Assembly: GCA_030829955.1 (NCBI GenBank)
Contig: JAURNY010000032.1
Span: forward strand, 1-64,000
Reading direction: 5' to 3'
Length of the DNA: 64,000 nt
Source: Gammaproteobacteria bacterium
Lineage (GTDB): Bacteria > Pseudomonadota > Gammaproteobacteria > Eutrophobiales > Eutrophobiaceae
Shown: positions 47,174 to 56,486 of the stretch, in pieces
Position numbering within the stretch: position 1 is the first letter of the stretch
Layout of the letters: every line of letters begins with the position of its first letter
Notes under the pieces: generated by a model
What the model was told of the DNA's origin: nothing
Database searches by the model: none
Seen by the model: the letters and a program-made list of their open reading frames with translations, nothing else
Translations under genes and position numbers: made by a program

Positions 47174-48810
47174 TGTCGCATCAATCAGAATTAATCAGCA
47201 CTGATATTCATGCTTATCTTGAGCAGCATGAACGTAAAGAATTATTACGCATGTTGACTTGCGGTAGTGTCGACGATGGTAAGAGTACTTTAATTGGTCG
47301 ATTGTTACATGACTCGAAGATGATCTATGAAGATCAACTTGCCTCGATCAAATCAGATAGTGCAAAAGTCGGCACAACGGGTGAAGAGGTTGACCTGGCA
47401 TTATTAGTTGACGGATTACAGGCTGAACGCGAGCAAGGCATTACTATTGATGTGGCATATCGTTATTTCTCAACGTCAAAACGCAAGTTCATCATTGCAG
47501 ATACTCCAGGACATGAGCAATACACACGGAATATGGCAACGGGTGCGTCAACTTGCGATCTTGCAGTTATCCTAATCGACGCACGTTATGGTGTTCAGGC
47601 ACAAACCAGACGCCACACGATTATCTCATCGTTATTAGGCATCAAGCACATTATTGTTGCCGTAAATAAAATGGACCTAGTTGACTTTGACGAGGCCGTG
47701 TTTAACAAGATTAAAGACGACTATCTGGAGTTTGCAAAGAAGCTAAATAAAATCGATTTATATTTCATCCCAATCTCCGCACTAAAAGGAGATAACGTAG
47801 TTAACGCTAGTAAACACATGTCCTGGTATAAAGGCGCCCCCTTAATGCCCATACTCGAATCTGTCGAGATCAGCTATGATAAAAACCTGGAGAATGTTCG
47901 ATTACCTGTGCAATACGTAAATCGACCCAACCTAGATTTTCGTGGTTACTGCGGCACTATGGCTGGTGGTATTATCAAGAAAGGTGACAATATCACTGTG
48001 TTACCTTCCGGCAAGACCAGCTCAGTTAAAAGTATTGTGACTTATGAAGGTGAAATCGATGAAGCCTATCCGCCGATGGCAATCACCTTAACCTTAAATG
48101 ATGAAATTGATGTAAGCCGCGGAGATATGATCATATGTACAGATGATGTACCTATAGTTGCTGATCAATTTGATGCCAATATTGTCTGGATGGCTGAAGC
48201 TGAAATGAAACCTGGCAAACAGTATTACATCAAGATTGGCACTAAATCAGTAATAGGTTCAATCTCAACGGTAAATCATCGCATTGATATTAATTCGCTG
48301 GATGAAACCGAAGCGAATGTTTTACAACTGAACGAGATTGGACACTGTCATGTTGCTGTTAATGCCCCCGTTGTTTTTGATTCCTACATATTATGTAAGC
48401 ATACTGGCGCGTTCATTATTATTGATCGAATCAGCAATGTCACAGTCGGTGCCGGCATGATTACCGGTATTGCCGAAGAATTTGAATTTCAACCTGTCAA
48501 TGAAACAGATCATCTGGCGCGCTATGGACAGAAAGCGATCAGCGTTTATATCACTGGTTCAAACAATAAGGATTTTGCTGAGAAAATAGAACGGGCACTT
48601 TTTGATGCAGGCTATGCCTGTTGCTTACTGGATGAAAATGCAATCAAGGTTGATATTGCAAATGCAACTCAACTCATTAATCACGCGGGTTTAATCGCTT
48701 TGTGTTGCGTCGAAAAAACTACAGATAAATCCCAAACAGTATTTAATAGTGAACAGACTTCTTTTAATGAGGCGCTGAATTTCATTCGCAAACTGGCAAA
48801 TACAGATTGA
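47173..48810 (+). CDS. cysN: Sulfate adenylyltransferase subunit 1 with a vestigial C-terminal APS-kinase-like domain
   Basis: 545 residues. The EF-Tu-like GTPase part has the P-loop GSVDDGKST (about 32-40), [17 protein letters not shown] and NKMDLVD, then two beta-barrel domains, ending about residue 450. CysN alone is about 475 residues and CysNC fusions about 630. The extra C-terminal 95 residues start like CysC (KAISVYITG ... [21 protein letters not shown] ... [11 protein letters not shown]), but the Walker A loop expected as GLSGSGKST reads GSNNKDFAE, and the DGD-type motif reads DEN. The kinase domain is thus truncated and should be inactive. Confidence 0.93.
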   Translation: MSHQSELISTDIHAYLEQHERKELLRMLTCGSVDDGKSTLIGRLLHDSKMIYEDQLASIKSDSAKVGTTGEEVDLALLVDGLQAEREQGITIDVAYRYFSTSKRKFIIADTPGHEQYTRNMATGASTCDLAVILIDARYGVQAQTRRHTIISSLLGIKHIIVAVNKMDLVDFDEAVFNKIKDDYLEFAKKLNKIDLYFIPISALKGDNVVNASKHMSWYKGAPLMPILESVEISYDKNLENVRLPVQYVNRPNLDFRGYCGTMAGGIIKKGDNITVLPSGKTSSVKSIVTYEGEIDEAYPPMAITLTLNDEIDVSRGDMIICTDDVPIVADQFDANIVWMAEAEMKPGKQYYIKIGTKSVIGSISTVNHRIDINSLDETEANVLQLNEIGHCHVAVNAPVVFDSYILCKHTGAFIIIDRISNVTVGAGMITGIAEEFEFQPVNETDHLARYGQKAISVYITGSNNKDFAEKIERALFDAGYACCLLDENAIKVDIANATQLINHAGLIALCCVEKTTDKSQTVFNSEQTSFNEALNFIRKLANTD

Positions 48811-48863
48811 TTAATAGCAGAAGGCCGTATTCGTCAGTCTTTGCGTTTAATATGGAAATCCAA

Positions 48864-48992
48864 ATGCTCTTTAAAAAGAATAAGTTGGCCGATGCAAAAC
48901 CAGTTGATGCAGAGTTAGAAACCGGCGAACAGATTGCCAGCGGTGGTAAATGTTATGAATGCAGCTTTGGTCGCTGGATAGAAGTCGAGTAA
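48864..48992 (+). CDS. 42-residue protein with a CxxC motif, unknown function
   Basis: The ATG at 48864 is preceded by GGAAATCCAA and gives MLFKKNKLADAKPVDAELE followed by a short stretch and KCYECSFGRWIEVE. An in-frame ATG at 48852 or TTG at 48807 would lengthen it. The two cysteines spaced CxxC suggest metal binding or redox chemistry, but a lone pair would need a partner. It follows cysN by 53 bases, so it may be translated from the cysDN transcript. I do not recognise the family. Confidence 0.5.
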   Translation: MLFKKNKLADAKPVDAELETGEQIASGGKCYECSFGRWIEVE

Positions 48993-48995
48993 CGT

Positions 48996-49571
48996 CTAAT
49001 TTATTTCGTACGGTCCTGGTCTATAACTATACTGACCATTTGTTCTTGTTATATCGCCTGTGTGTTGGCGAAACTTTCCTGCTTTTTTATCTTCGAAATA
49101 AAGTCTTAATGTTTCTTTAATAGTTCTAAAAGCAAGATCATCCCAGGGGATCTCATCTTCCTTGTACAATGCCACATCAAGACTCTCTTCGCCTGCTGAA
49201 AAATCCAGATCGAGCAACCGTGATTTAAACATCATATAGACCTGATCGACATGAGGCAGATTAAACACTGTAAATAGGCTCTCCACTTCTACTCTGGCGT
49301 TTGCCTCTTCTCTTGTTTCTCTTATCGCGGCTTCCAGTGTTGTTTCACCACATTCCATAAACCCGGCGGGTAACGTCCAATAGCCATATCGCGGCTCTAT
49401 TGCACGTTTACATAATAAAATTTTGTCTTCCCAAACCGGCAAGCAACCAGTCACGACTTTCGGGTTTTGATAGTGAATAACATTACAGGATGTACATACA
49501 TAACGATGGCGATTGTCATCATCCGGAATCGCATAAATTAATTCGGCGGCGCAATAACTACAGTATTTCAT
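48996..49571 (-). CDS. NUDIX hydrolase with N-terminal zinc ribbon
   Basis: 191 residues. A four-cysteine ribbon (CSYC at 4-7 and CTSC at 26-29) precedes the NUDIX fold; the box GFMECGETTLEAAIRETREEAN contains G-x5-E-x7-RE-x-REE. The zinc ribbon plus NUDIX layout resembles NudC-type and NADH pyrophosphatase-like enzymes, but the protein lacks the full NudC N-terminal domain, so the nucleotide substrate is open. It overlaps tesA by four bases on the same strand. Confidence 0.88.
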   Translation of the reverse strand: MKYCSYCAAELIYAIPDDDNRHRYVCTSCNVIHYQNPKVVTGCLPVWEDKILLCKRAIEPRYGYWTLPAGFMECGETTLEAAIRETREEANARVEVESLFTVFNLPHVDQVYMMFKSRLLDLDFSAGEESLDVALYKEDEIPWDDLAFRTIKETLRLYFEDKKAGKFRQHTGDITRTNGQYSYRPGPYEIN

Positions 49572-50200
49572 TTCAAAATAATCTCTTCGATTACTTCCTT
49601 TAATGTGGGCCAGATGTTTTCCAACATGGTCATTTGAGCTTCCTCCACAGGATGAATTCCATCTTCCTGCATTAATTCCGGGTTAATTGCTATGTCATCC
49701 AGAATAAAGCGTGATAACACCACTTTGTACTTATCTGCCAAACTAATATAAACCTGCTGAAACTTTTTGTTATAGATCTGTCCATAATTGGGTGGTAATT
49801 GCATGGGGACTAACAATATTTCTGCATTTGTCTGTTTAATTTTTTCAATGAGTAATGCAAGGTTTTTTTTGATGTCCTGTAGAGAGAAGCCGCGAAGGCC
49901 ATCATTACCACCTAATTCAATAATGACGATTACAGGCTGATATTGTGAAATTAAATTATCGAGTCGCGTTAATGCACCGATAGTTGTTTCTCCACTGATA
50001 CTGGCGTTGATAATATTCAGATTAATATGCTGTTCGGATATGCGTTGCTCTAGTAATGTTACCCAATCTTGGTCAAGCTTAATACCATGAGCAGCACTTA
50101 AACTATCACCAAGTACAAGTAGATTGTTGTCTTTGGCTGACAACAATAGACTTTGACTGACAAGCCAACTAAAAATAATGATACGGAATATTTGATACAT
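49568..50200 (-). CDS. tesA: Multifunctional lysophospholipase/arylesterase TesA
   Basis: 210 residues from the ATG at 50200 ([20 protein letters not shown], a signal peptide); the longer open frame reads into the divergent ybbA gene. SGNH/GDSL motifs: LLVLGDSLSAAHG (block I, Ser), SGETT (block II Gly), ELGGNDGLRG (block III Asn) and DGIHP (block V Asp/His). It acts in the periplasm on acyl esters and thioesters. The start codon overlaps that of the divergent ybbA gene, an extreme form of the tesA-ybbA arrangement of E. coli. Confidence 0.92.
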   Translation of the reverse strand: MYQIFRIIIFSWLVSQSLLLSAKDNNLLVLGDSLSAAHGIKLDQDWVTLLEQRISEQHINLNIINASISGETTIGALTRLDNLISQYQPVIVIIELGGNDGLRGFSLQDIKKNLALLIEKIKQTNAEILLVPMQLPPNYGQIYNKKFQQVYISLADKYKVVLSRFILDDIAINPELMQEDGIHPVEEAQMTMLENIWPTLKEVIEEIILK

Positions 50201-50876
50201 GAATTCATCCATCATAGTGCAAGCAAACAAACTGGGGAAGCAGGTAATAAGTCCTGAGGGCACATTAACAATTCTTGACAATATTAATTTGTCAGTGAAC
50301 AAAGGCGAAAGTTTGGCGATTGTTGGTGTATCCGGTTCAGGAAAATCGACATTACTGGGTTTATTAGCCGGCCTTGATACACCATCAAGCGGCACCGTCA
50401 TACTTGATGGACATGATCTTTCAAGGCTTGATGAAGATGGTCGTGCACATATTCGCAGTCAATCAGTTGGGTTTATATTTCAGTCATTTCATTTATTACC
50501 TAATATGACAGCATTGGAAAATGTATCTCTTCCATTTGAATTACTGGACAGGAAAGATGCGGAACTGCAGGCAAGAGAACATTTACAGCAAGTCGGATTA
50601 AGTCATCGACTACAACATTACCCAAATCAATTATCGGGTGGAGAGCAACAACGGGTAGCGATAGCAAGAGCATTTGCTGGGACTCCTTCCATCCTGTTTG
50701 CCGACGAACCAACAGGGAATCTGGATCAAAATACGGCTCAACAAATTATTGAATTATTATTCAAACTTAACCGGGACAATGAGACCACCCTGATAATGGT
50801 GACTCATGACATGACTATTGCTGATCATTGTGAACGAAAAGTCGTTATGGCTGGCGGCGAGTTAAACGAAAGCTAA
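50199..50876 (+). CDS. ybbA: ABC transporter ATPase (YbbA/LolD-like)
   Basis: 225 residues. Walker [10 protein letters not shown] (about 43-51), Q loop in [18 protein letters not shown], signature [15 protein letters not shown], Walker [13 protein letters not shown] and switch His in VTHD. It belongs to the MacB/LolD type III exporter-like group and partners with the FtsX-type permease that overlaps its end (TAATG). YbbA-YbbP function is not firmly known; a role in envelope lipid or toxic compound handling is proposed for relatives. Confidence 0.92.
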   Translation: MNSSIIVQANKLGKQVISPEGTLTILDNINLSVNKGESLAIVGVSGSGKSTLLGLLAGLDTPSSGTVILDGHDLSRLDEDGRAHIRSQSVGFIFQSFHLLPNMTALENVSLPFELLDRKDAELQAREHLQQVGLSHRLQHYPNQLSGGEQQRVAIARAFAGTPSILFADEPTGNLDQNTAQQIIELLFKLNRDNETTLIMVTHDMTIADHCERKVVMAGGELNES

Positions 50877-53356
50877 TGAATACATTTAAGTTTGCAATAC
50901 GAGCCTTTTGTCGCGATTGGCGATCCGGCGAACTGCGTCTAATCGGACTGGCAATATTAATATCGATCACCTGTTTAACCTCTGTCAGTTTTTTTACTGA
51001 TCGAGTAAAACGTGCGACAGAAATACAGGCAACCGAGTTACTCGCTGCCGATTTGGTTTTAAGTTCTGCCAGTTCAATTCCGGATGAATACCAGCAGCAG
51101 GCCTCTAAAAATAATTTACAGATTTCATATAACGAGAGTTTTCGTAGTGTTGTCGTAAAAGATGACAAACTGGAACTCGCCGAAGTTAAGGCAGTTGATG
51201 AACATTATCCTTTACGTGGCAAATTACGCATCAGCGATGCCTTGTTTGCAAATGAATATGAAACCAGTGATGCTCCAAGATCAGGAGAGGCGTGGCTTGA
51301 TACCCGGTTAAGTCAGGCACTTAATGTTGAACTCGGCGATACAATCTCTTTAGGCGCACTAAATCTTACCTTTAGCAAAATACTTACCTATGAACCTGAT
51401 AGAGGTGGTGACTTATTTAATATTGCACCACGCTTGTTATTTAACAGAAGTGATCTGGCGGCATCTCAATTAATTTTACCAGGTAGTCGCGTACGTTATC
51501 GCATGTTAGTGGCAGGTGAACAAAATTATATTGAGTCGTTTCGCAACACCATTGATACAAATCAGGACGTCCGAATACAAGGTATTAAAGATGCTAGACC
51601 AGAAATCAGAACAGCACTAGTACGCGCAGAACAATTTTTAGGATTGGCTGCATTAGTCAGTATTGCATTGGCAGGTATTGCCATTGCCATGACGTCACAC
51701 CGATATGCAACGCGTCATTTTGATAACTGCGCGATTATGCGTTGCATGGGTTTACCGCAGAATCAGATAATGAAAATTTATATTATCCAGTTATTACTGC
51801 TTGCTCTTGTCGCGGGATTATCAGGTTGTTTGTTTGGTTACTTTGCTCAGGAAGGTCTAAACCAAATTATGTCAGGCATCATGGAGAAAGCATTGCCGCC
51901 CCCCTCATATAAACCAGTCATTACCGGCCTGATAGCGAGCCTTATCACAGTATCTGCCTTTGCCTTACCACAATTATTACGCTTGCGTGAGGTATCTCCC
52001 TTGCGCGTATTAAGACAGGATCTTGCGCCTGTGCCAGTTAACCATTACATACTGTATCTTATTGCGATTATTGCATTAGTGATACTCAGCCCATGGCAAT
52101 CAGGTGATTATCAATTAACGTTGTATACGCTGACAGGTTTATGTCTTACAGCAATAATATTAGCTTACGTAGGCTATGTATTAATCAAGCTATTAGGCAA
52201 AATACATCCGCATTTAAAATTAGCAGCTCATTATGGCTTGGCTAATATCAGCCGTCGCACTAAACAAAGTCTGATACAGATCGTTGGTATTGGTCTAGGT
52301 GTTACCGTAATGTTATTACTAACACTGGTACGCACCGATTTGTTATCAAACTGGCAGCATCGTCTACCTGATAATACACCTAATTATTTTCTGATTAATA
52401 TTCAGCCTGAACAAGTCGATGCAGTTAATAACTATCTTGCAGATCATATTAAAGGTGATGCAAAACTCTATCCGATGATAAGAGGTCGTCTGATCAAAAT
52501 TAATAATAAACCGGTTAATGAAGATGATTATGCATCACCTCGAGCAAAACGACTGGCGACTCGTAACTTTAATCTATCTTTCATGGAAGAAATGCAAGCC
52601 GATAATAAACTGGTGAGTGGTGAGTGGTGGCCTGTTAACCGCGAACAACATAATTTTTCTGTAGAAGAAGGTATTGCAGAAACACTAGGTATTCAGCAGG
52701 GTGACAAATTGACCTATTTAATCGGAGGAAAAGAACTCACCGGTAAGGTCGCCAATCTTCGCTGGGTTGAGTGGGATTCTTTCAATGTTAATTTTTTTGT
52801 TGTATCAAATCCTGAAGCTTTGATTGAATATCCCGGCACGTATATTAGTAGTTTCTATCTACCGACAACTGAGCGTTCTGTATTAATTGATCTGATTAAA
52901 ACATTCCCCAGTATCACAATATTTGATGTCGATGCTATTTTGAATCAGGTGCGAATCATTATGAATCACGTCGTTAGCACGATTGAGTTTGTATTTATAT
53001 TTACACTGCTAACCGGACTCATGGTACTGGTTGCCGCTATTCAAAGCACACAAGATGAACGATTACATGAGTCTGCATTGATGCGTGCATTAGGTGCTAA
53101 TCGGTCACAAATATTATCCGGCTTGATTGCCGAATTTATATTTCTGGGATTGATTACCGGCATATTATCTGCGTTTGCTGCCTCAATCATTGAACTGGCA
53201 TTGGCAGAATATATCTTTAAAATGGATTTGGTGATCAACCCTTGGATATGGCTAGCCGGACCACTAGCTAGTTGTTTATTAATTTTATTAACCGGTTTAT
53301 ACGGCACCAGAGAAATTCTGGCTTCGTCGCCAATGCGCGTATTGGGGCGGGCATAG
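50876..53356 (+). CDS. ybbP: FtsX-type ABC permease (YbbP-like)
   Basis: 826 residues with ten transmembrane segments arranged as an N-terminal helix (about 20-40), then a duplicated FtsX module (about 255-420 and 690-826) separated by large periplasmic loops, one at about 45-250 and another at about 490-680. LREVSPLRVLRQDLAP and STQDERLHESALMRALGANRSQI are the family's coupling motifs. It is the membrane partner of the preceding ATPase. Length matches E. coli YbbP (804). Confidence 0.92.
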   Translation: MNTFKFAIRAFCRDWRSGELRLIGLAILISITCLTSVSFFTDRVKRATEIQATELLAADLVLSSASSIPDEYQQQASKNNLQISYNESFRSVVVKDDKLELAEVKAVDEHYPLRGKLRISDALFANEYETSDAPRSGEAWLDTRLSQALNVELGDTISLGALNLTFSKILTYEPDRGGDLFNIAPRLLFNRSDLAASQLILPGSRVRYRMLVAGEQNYIESFRNTIDTNQDVRIQGIKDARPEIRTALVRAEQFLGLAALVSIALAGIAIAMTSHRYATRHFDNCAIMRCMGLPQNQIMKIYIIQLLLLALVAGLSGCLFGYFAQEGLNQIMSGIMEKALPPPSYKPVITGLIASLITVSAFALPQLLRLREVSPLRVLRQDLAPVPVNHYILYLIAIIALVILSPWQSGDYQLTLYTLTGLCLTAIILAYVGYVLIKLLGKIHPHLKLAAHYGLANISRRTKQSLIQIVGIGLGVTVMLLLTLVRTDLLSNWQHRLPDNTPNYFLINIQPEQVDAVNNYLADHIKGDAKLYPMIRGRLIKINNKPVNEDDYASPRAKRLATRNFNLSFMEEMQADNKLVSGEWWPVNREQHNFSVEEGIAETLGIQQGDKLTYLIGGKELTGKVANLRWVEWDSFNVNFFVVSNPEALIEYPGTYISSFYLPTTERSVLIDLIKTFPSITIFDVDAILNQVRIIMNHVVSTIEFVFIFTLLTGLMVLVAAIQSTQDERLHESALMRALGANRSQILSGLIAEFIFLGLITGILSAFAASIIELALAEYIFKMDLVINPWIWLAGPLASCLLILLTGLYGTREILASSPMRVLGRA

Positions 53357-53421
53357 TGGCTTGAAACGCCAAAATTTAACACTATATTATTTGATGACAT
53401 TAACATGGAGAAAACAAAATA

Positions 53422-54306
53422 ATGCTTAGAATCTTACTGTTTCTAGGTACTAATATTGCCATCATGCTGGTGCTAAGTATCAGCCTTAGTTTGCTTGGCA
53501 TTAATGGCTATTTGAAAGAAACCGGCGGTATCGACATGACCGCGTTGTTAATCTTTTCTGCTGTATTTGGTATGGGTGGATCGTTTATTTCACTTGCCCT
53601 ATCAAAATGGATGGCAAAGAAGTCCATGGGTGTTCGATTAATTGAATCACCACAAAATCCGGATGAACAATGGTTATTATCCACCGTGGAATGGCAAGCC
53701 AGAGAAGCCGGTATAGGAATGCCGGAAGTTGGCATCTTTGACTCTCCTGAACCGAATGCCTTTGCGACTGGCATGAGTAAAAACTCATCACTGGTGGCAG
53801 TAAGCTCAGGCTTATTACAAACCATGACACGGGATGAAGTAGAAGCTGTTCTAGGGCATGAAATCAGTCATATTGCCAATGGCGACATGGTGACCTTGAC
53901 ACTCGTTCAAGGTGTCGTGAATACCTTTGTTATTTTCTTCTCTCGTGTAATTGGTCATTTAATTGACCGTGTTGTGTTTAAAGTCGAACGTGGTTATGGA
54001 CCCGGATACTGGATCGGCGTCATTTTTGTGCAAATGATTTTATCTATTTTAGCAAGCATGATTGTCATGTGGTTCTCGCGTTATCGTGAATATAGAGCCG
54101 ATGCCGGTGGCGCTCATTTGTCCGGACGCATAAAAATGATTGCAGCGTTAAAACGCCTGCAACAATCAAGTAATGCGAGTGCTTTACCTGATGAAATGGC
54201 AGCATTTGGTATTACTGGTGAAAAAAAGATTAACTTCCAAAAACTCTTTATGAGTCACCCACCTCTCGAAGAACGTATTGCTGCTTTGGAAAATAGCCAA
54301 CCATAA
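53422..54306 (+). CDS. htpX: Membrane zinc metalloprotease HtpX
   Basis: 294 residues, M48 peptidase with two N-terminal and two internal membrane helices. The zinc motif HEISH lies in [20 protein letters not shown] (about 138-157), with the third ligand glutamate in [11 protein letters not shown]. HtpX cleaves misfolded inner-membrane proteins with FtsH. AGGAGAAAAC-like ribosome site (ATGGAGAAAACAAAATA) precedes the ATG. Single gene after ybbP. Confidence 0.95.
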   Translation: MLRILLFLGTNIAIMLVLSISLSLLGINGYLKETGGIDMTALLIFSAVFGMGGSFISLALSKWMAKKSMGVRLIESPQNPDEQWLLSTVEWQAREAGIGMPEVGIFDSPEPNAFATGMSKNSSLVAVSSGLLQTMTRDEVEAVLGHEISHIANGDMVTLTLVQGVVNTFVIFFSRVIGHLIDRVVFKVERGYGPGYWIGVIFVQMILSILASMIVMWFSRYREYRADAGGAHLSGRIKMIAALKRLQQSSNASALPDEMAAFGITGEKKINFQKLFMSHPPLEERIAALENSQP

Positions 54307-54309
54307 TCG

Positions 54310-54423
54310 TTACATTAAAAACGGTATATCCACCGGATCTTTATCAGGGTGAAGCCATTCGCGAATGCTACAGCCATCGTTTGCTGTAAAACTTGGACAT
54401 TCATTAATATTTTTTACAAACAC
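54310..54423 (-). pseudogene. Truncated cupin-protein remnant (37 codons)
   Basis: On the minus strand AGGAG sits six bases before a GTG (54423), giving VFVKNINECPSFTANDGC then SIREWLHPDKDPVDIPFLM and TAA. The sequence strongly resembles the first 35 residues of small cupin proteins (typically NLxxxPxFxAGDGTxLRExLHPDK followed by the beta-barrel), but the rest of the barrel is missing: htpX ends at 54306. It looks like a gene whose 3' part was deleted, leaving a functional-looking start. A genuinely tiny protein is possible but less likely. Confidence 0.5.
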
Positions 54424-54448
54424 ACTCTACTCCTATATAAAGTTATTT

Positions 54449-55531
54449 ATGAAGTATAAAGGTAATCCAAACTACAAACATGACACGCCCTATTCTACTG
54501 GCGTGTTAATCACCAATCTCGGCACGCCGGATGCGGCTACACCAAAGGCATTGCGTACATATCTCGGTGAGTTTTTATCTGATCCACGTGTAATCGAAGT
54601 ACCAAAGTTAGTTTGGTGGTTCGTATTAAATGTCTTTATTCTGAATACACGCCCAAAAAAATCTGCTCATGCCTATCAACAAGTCTGGACTGATAATGGT
54701 TCGCCTTTGATGGATATATCCATCAAGCAGTTGAATGCGATTAGAAACATACTGGAACAAACTCAAGACCAACCTATAAAAGTCGAGTTAGCCATGCGCT
54801 ATGGCAATCCATCTATTAAATCCGCACTGGAAAAATTACAGGCGGCAAACTGCAATCGTATTCTGGTCTTTCCGCTTTATCCTCAATACTCAGCGGCAAC
54901 GACTGCCTCCACATTCGATGCAGTAGCTGATGTGTTAAAAACATGGCGCTGGATTCCGGAACTTCGAATGATCAATCGTTATCATGAACATCCTGATTAC
55001 ATCATGGCATTAGCGAACAGTATTGAGGCGCATTGGCAAACACATTCAAGACCTGAAAAGCTGATCTTCTCTTTTCATGGTTTACCTAAACATTATTTTC
55101 TTGCTGGCGATCCTTATCATTGCGAATGTCATAAAACGGCACGACTGGTTGCTGAAAAACTTGGTCTTGAGAAAGACTCTTGGCAAGTTACCTTTCAATC
55201 ACGTTTTGGACCACGTGAATGGTTACAACCCTATACCGATATGACTTTAATTGAACTGGCTAAACAAGGCACAAAACATATTCAGGTTATATGCCCCGGT
55301 TTCTCAGCGGACTGTCTGGAAACACTGGAAGAAATTAATATGCAAAACCGTGAATTCTTTACTGAAGCTGGTGGTGAAGAGTTTTCATACATCCCTGCTT
55401 TAAATGACAATGAAGATCATATTCAGGCATTAACGAATATCATCGCTCTACACATACAAGGTTGGGAAGCACAAAAGGATGATTTGGCAAAGAGATTAGA
55501 AAGAGCCAAGAACATGGGTGCAAACGCATAA
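54449..55531 (+). CDS. hemH: Ferrochelatase
   Basis: 360 residues from the ATG at 54449 (MKYKGNPNYKHDTPYSTGVLITNLGTPD); the open frame extends upstream across the cupin remnant but without family similarity. Signatures: LGTPDAATPKALRTYLGEFLSDPRV near the N-terminus, the metal-site histidine in FSFHGLPKHY (about 200), SRFGPREWLQPYT and the second-site CPGFSADCLETLEEI. It inserts Fe2+ into protoporphyrin IX. The ribosome site is weak. Confidence 0.95.
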   Translation: MKYKGNPNYKHDTPYSTGVLITNLGTPDAATPKALRTYLGEFLSDPRVIEVPKLVWWFVLNVFILNTRPKKSAHAYQQVWTDNGSPLMDISIKQLNAIRNILEQTQDQPIKVELAMRYGNPSIKSALEKLQAANCNRILVFPLYPQYSAATTASTFDAVADVLKTWRWIPELRMINRYHEHPDYIMALANSIEAHWQTHSRPEKLIFSFHGLPKHYFLAGDPYHCECHKTARLVAEKLGLEKDSWQVTFQSRFGPREWLQPYTDMTLIELAKQGTKHIQVICPGFSADCLETLEEINMQNREFFTEAGGEEFSYIPALNDNEDHIQALTNIIALHIQGWEAQKDDLAKRLERAKNMGANA

Positions 55532-55541
55532 CCAGTTAGAG

Positions 55542-55826
55542 TTATTTAGTAATTTCTACACCTTTCCAAAACGCTATATAGTCTTTTATATTTTCTGCTT
55601 TCGCTTTAGGGTTCGGATAATACCAGGCGGCATCCTTGTTTAATTTTTCATCCACTTGAATATCATAATAACTCGCTTCGCCTTTCCAGTAACAAGTGGT
55701 ATGCGTATCACTATGAATAAAATATTCCTGATTAATACTATCTTGCGGGAAATAGATATTGCCTTCAACTTTCTCAAAAGTATCAGTTTCAGCGAGCACC
55801 GCGCCATTCCAGATTGCTTTTGCCAT
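55542..55826 (-). CDS. DUF427 protein
   Basis: 94 residues covering one DUF427 domain: AIWNGAVLAETDTFEKVEGNIYFP (3-26), THTTCYWKGEASYYDI and AAWYYPNPKAKAENIKDYIAFWKGVEI. A small beta-rich fold; no activity assigned. It follows serB by six bases, so it is probably the last gene of the serC-serA-serB transcript, though its link to serine is unknown. Confidence 0.88.
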   Translation of the reverse strand: MAKAIWNGAVLAETDTFEKVEGNIYFPQDSINQEYFIHSDTHTTCYWKGEASYYDIQVDEKLNKDAAWYYPNPKAKAENIKDYIAFWKGVEITK

Positions 55827-55832
55827 ATTCGT

Positions 55833-56486
55833 TTACTGTTTTAAATAAGGCAATGTTGCCATGATTGATTGATCTTCAATAAATACATTAGCCTGTTCTT
55901 TTACTTTCTCGCGAACCTCGACGCCACCAAAGCCTATAAAAAAAACATCGTCATTTTGCATTTCAAGATCGGTAATACCATCACCAATACAGGCAATCTT
56001 CATATCACTGGTTCGAATTTGATTCACAATCTCTTCCTTACCACCTGCACGGGCAAGTGGCGAACAATGATCAAAGTCCTGATATTCTCCTTCTTCATCA
56101 AATTGAACATCTACCGCATATACATTTTCTTGTTTGATATTAAGTTTATTTGCCAAAACAAGCACCGCCTGACGCAGACCACCGCTTACTATGTAAATAG
56201 TAATATCAGCCTGTTGCAATTGACTAATCAGTTCTTGTACACCGTCAGTAATATTGTCGACATAGAGCTGCCCTAACCAATCCAGGTCTGATTTTAAAGG
56301 TTTTATTTTTTCAAGCCGCTTACCAAACACATCTTCAAGCTTGATGTCACCTTGCATAGCTGCATTCGTTAATGCATAACATTCATCATAGACATCTGCG
56401 CGACGCGCCAACTCATCGATACCCTCAATCGTGCAAAGCGTGCTATCACAATCAAGGATGACGGTATTAAATGCAAAGTTTGTCAT
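55833..56486 (-). CDS. serB: Phosphoserine phosphatase (HAD family)
   Basis: 217 residues. HAD motif I is LDCDSTLCTIEG (Asp nucleophile; the second residue after it is Asp in DCDST), motif II YIVSGGLRQA, and motif III/IV GDGITDLEM. It lacks the N-terminal ACT-like extension of E. coli SerB, a compact form. Together with serA and serC on the same strand it completes the phosphorylated serine pathway. It overlaps serA by four bases. Confidence 0.9.
   Translation of the reverse strand: MTNFAFNTVILDCDSTLCTIEGIDELARRADVYDECYALTNAAMQGDIKLEDVFGKRLEKIKPLKSDLDWLGQLYVDNITDGVQELISQLQQADITIYIVSGGLRQAVLVLANKLNIKQENVYAVDVQFDEEGEYQDFDHCSPLARAGGKEEIVNQIRTSDMKIACIGDGITDLEMQNDDVFFIGFGGVEVREKVKEQANVFIEDQSIMATLPYLKQ

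Noticed and set aside
50202-50401. N-terminal extension of tesA to 277 residues
   Set aside because: The added 67 codons are the mirror of ybbA coding DNA; the signal peptide begins at the ATG at 50200.
54365-54448. 28-residue N-terminal extension of hemH
   Set aside because: It overlaps the cupin remnant on the other strand and is not part of the ferrochelatase family; the ATG at 54449 fits better.
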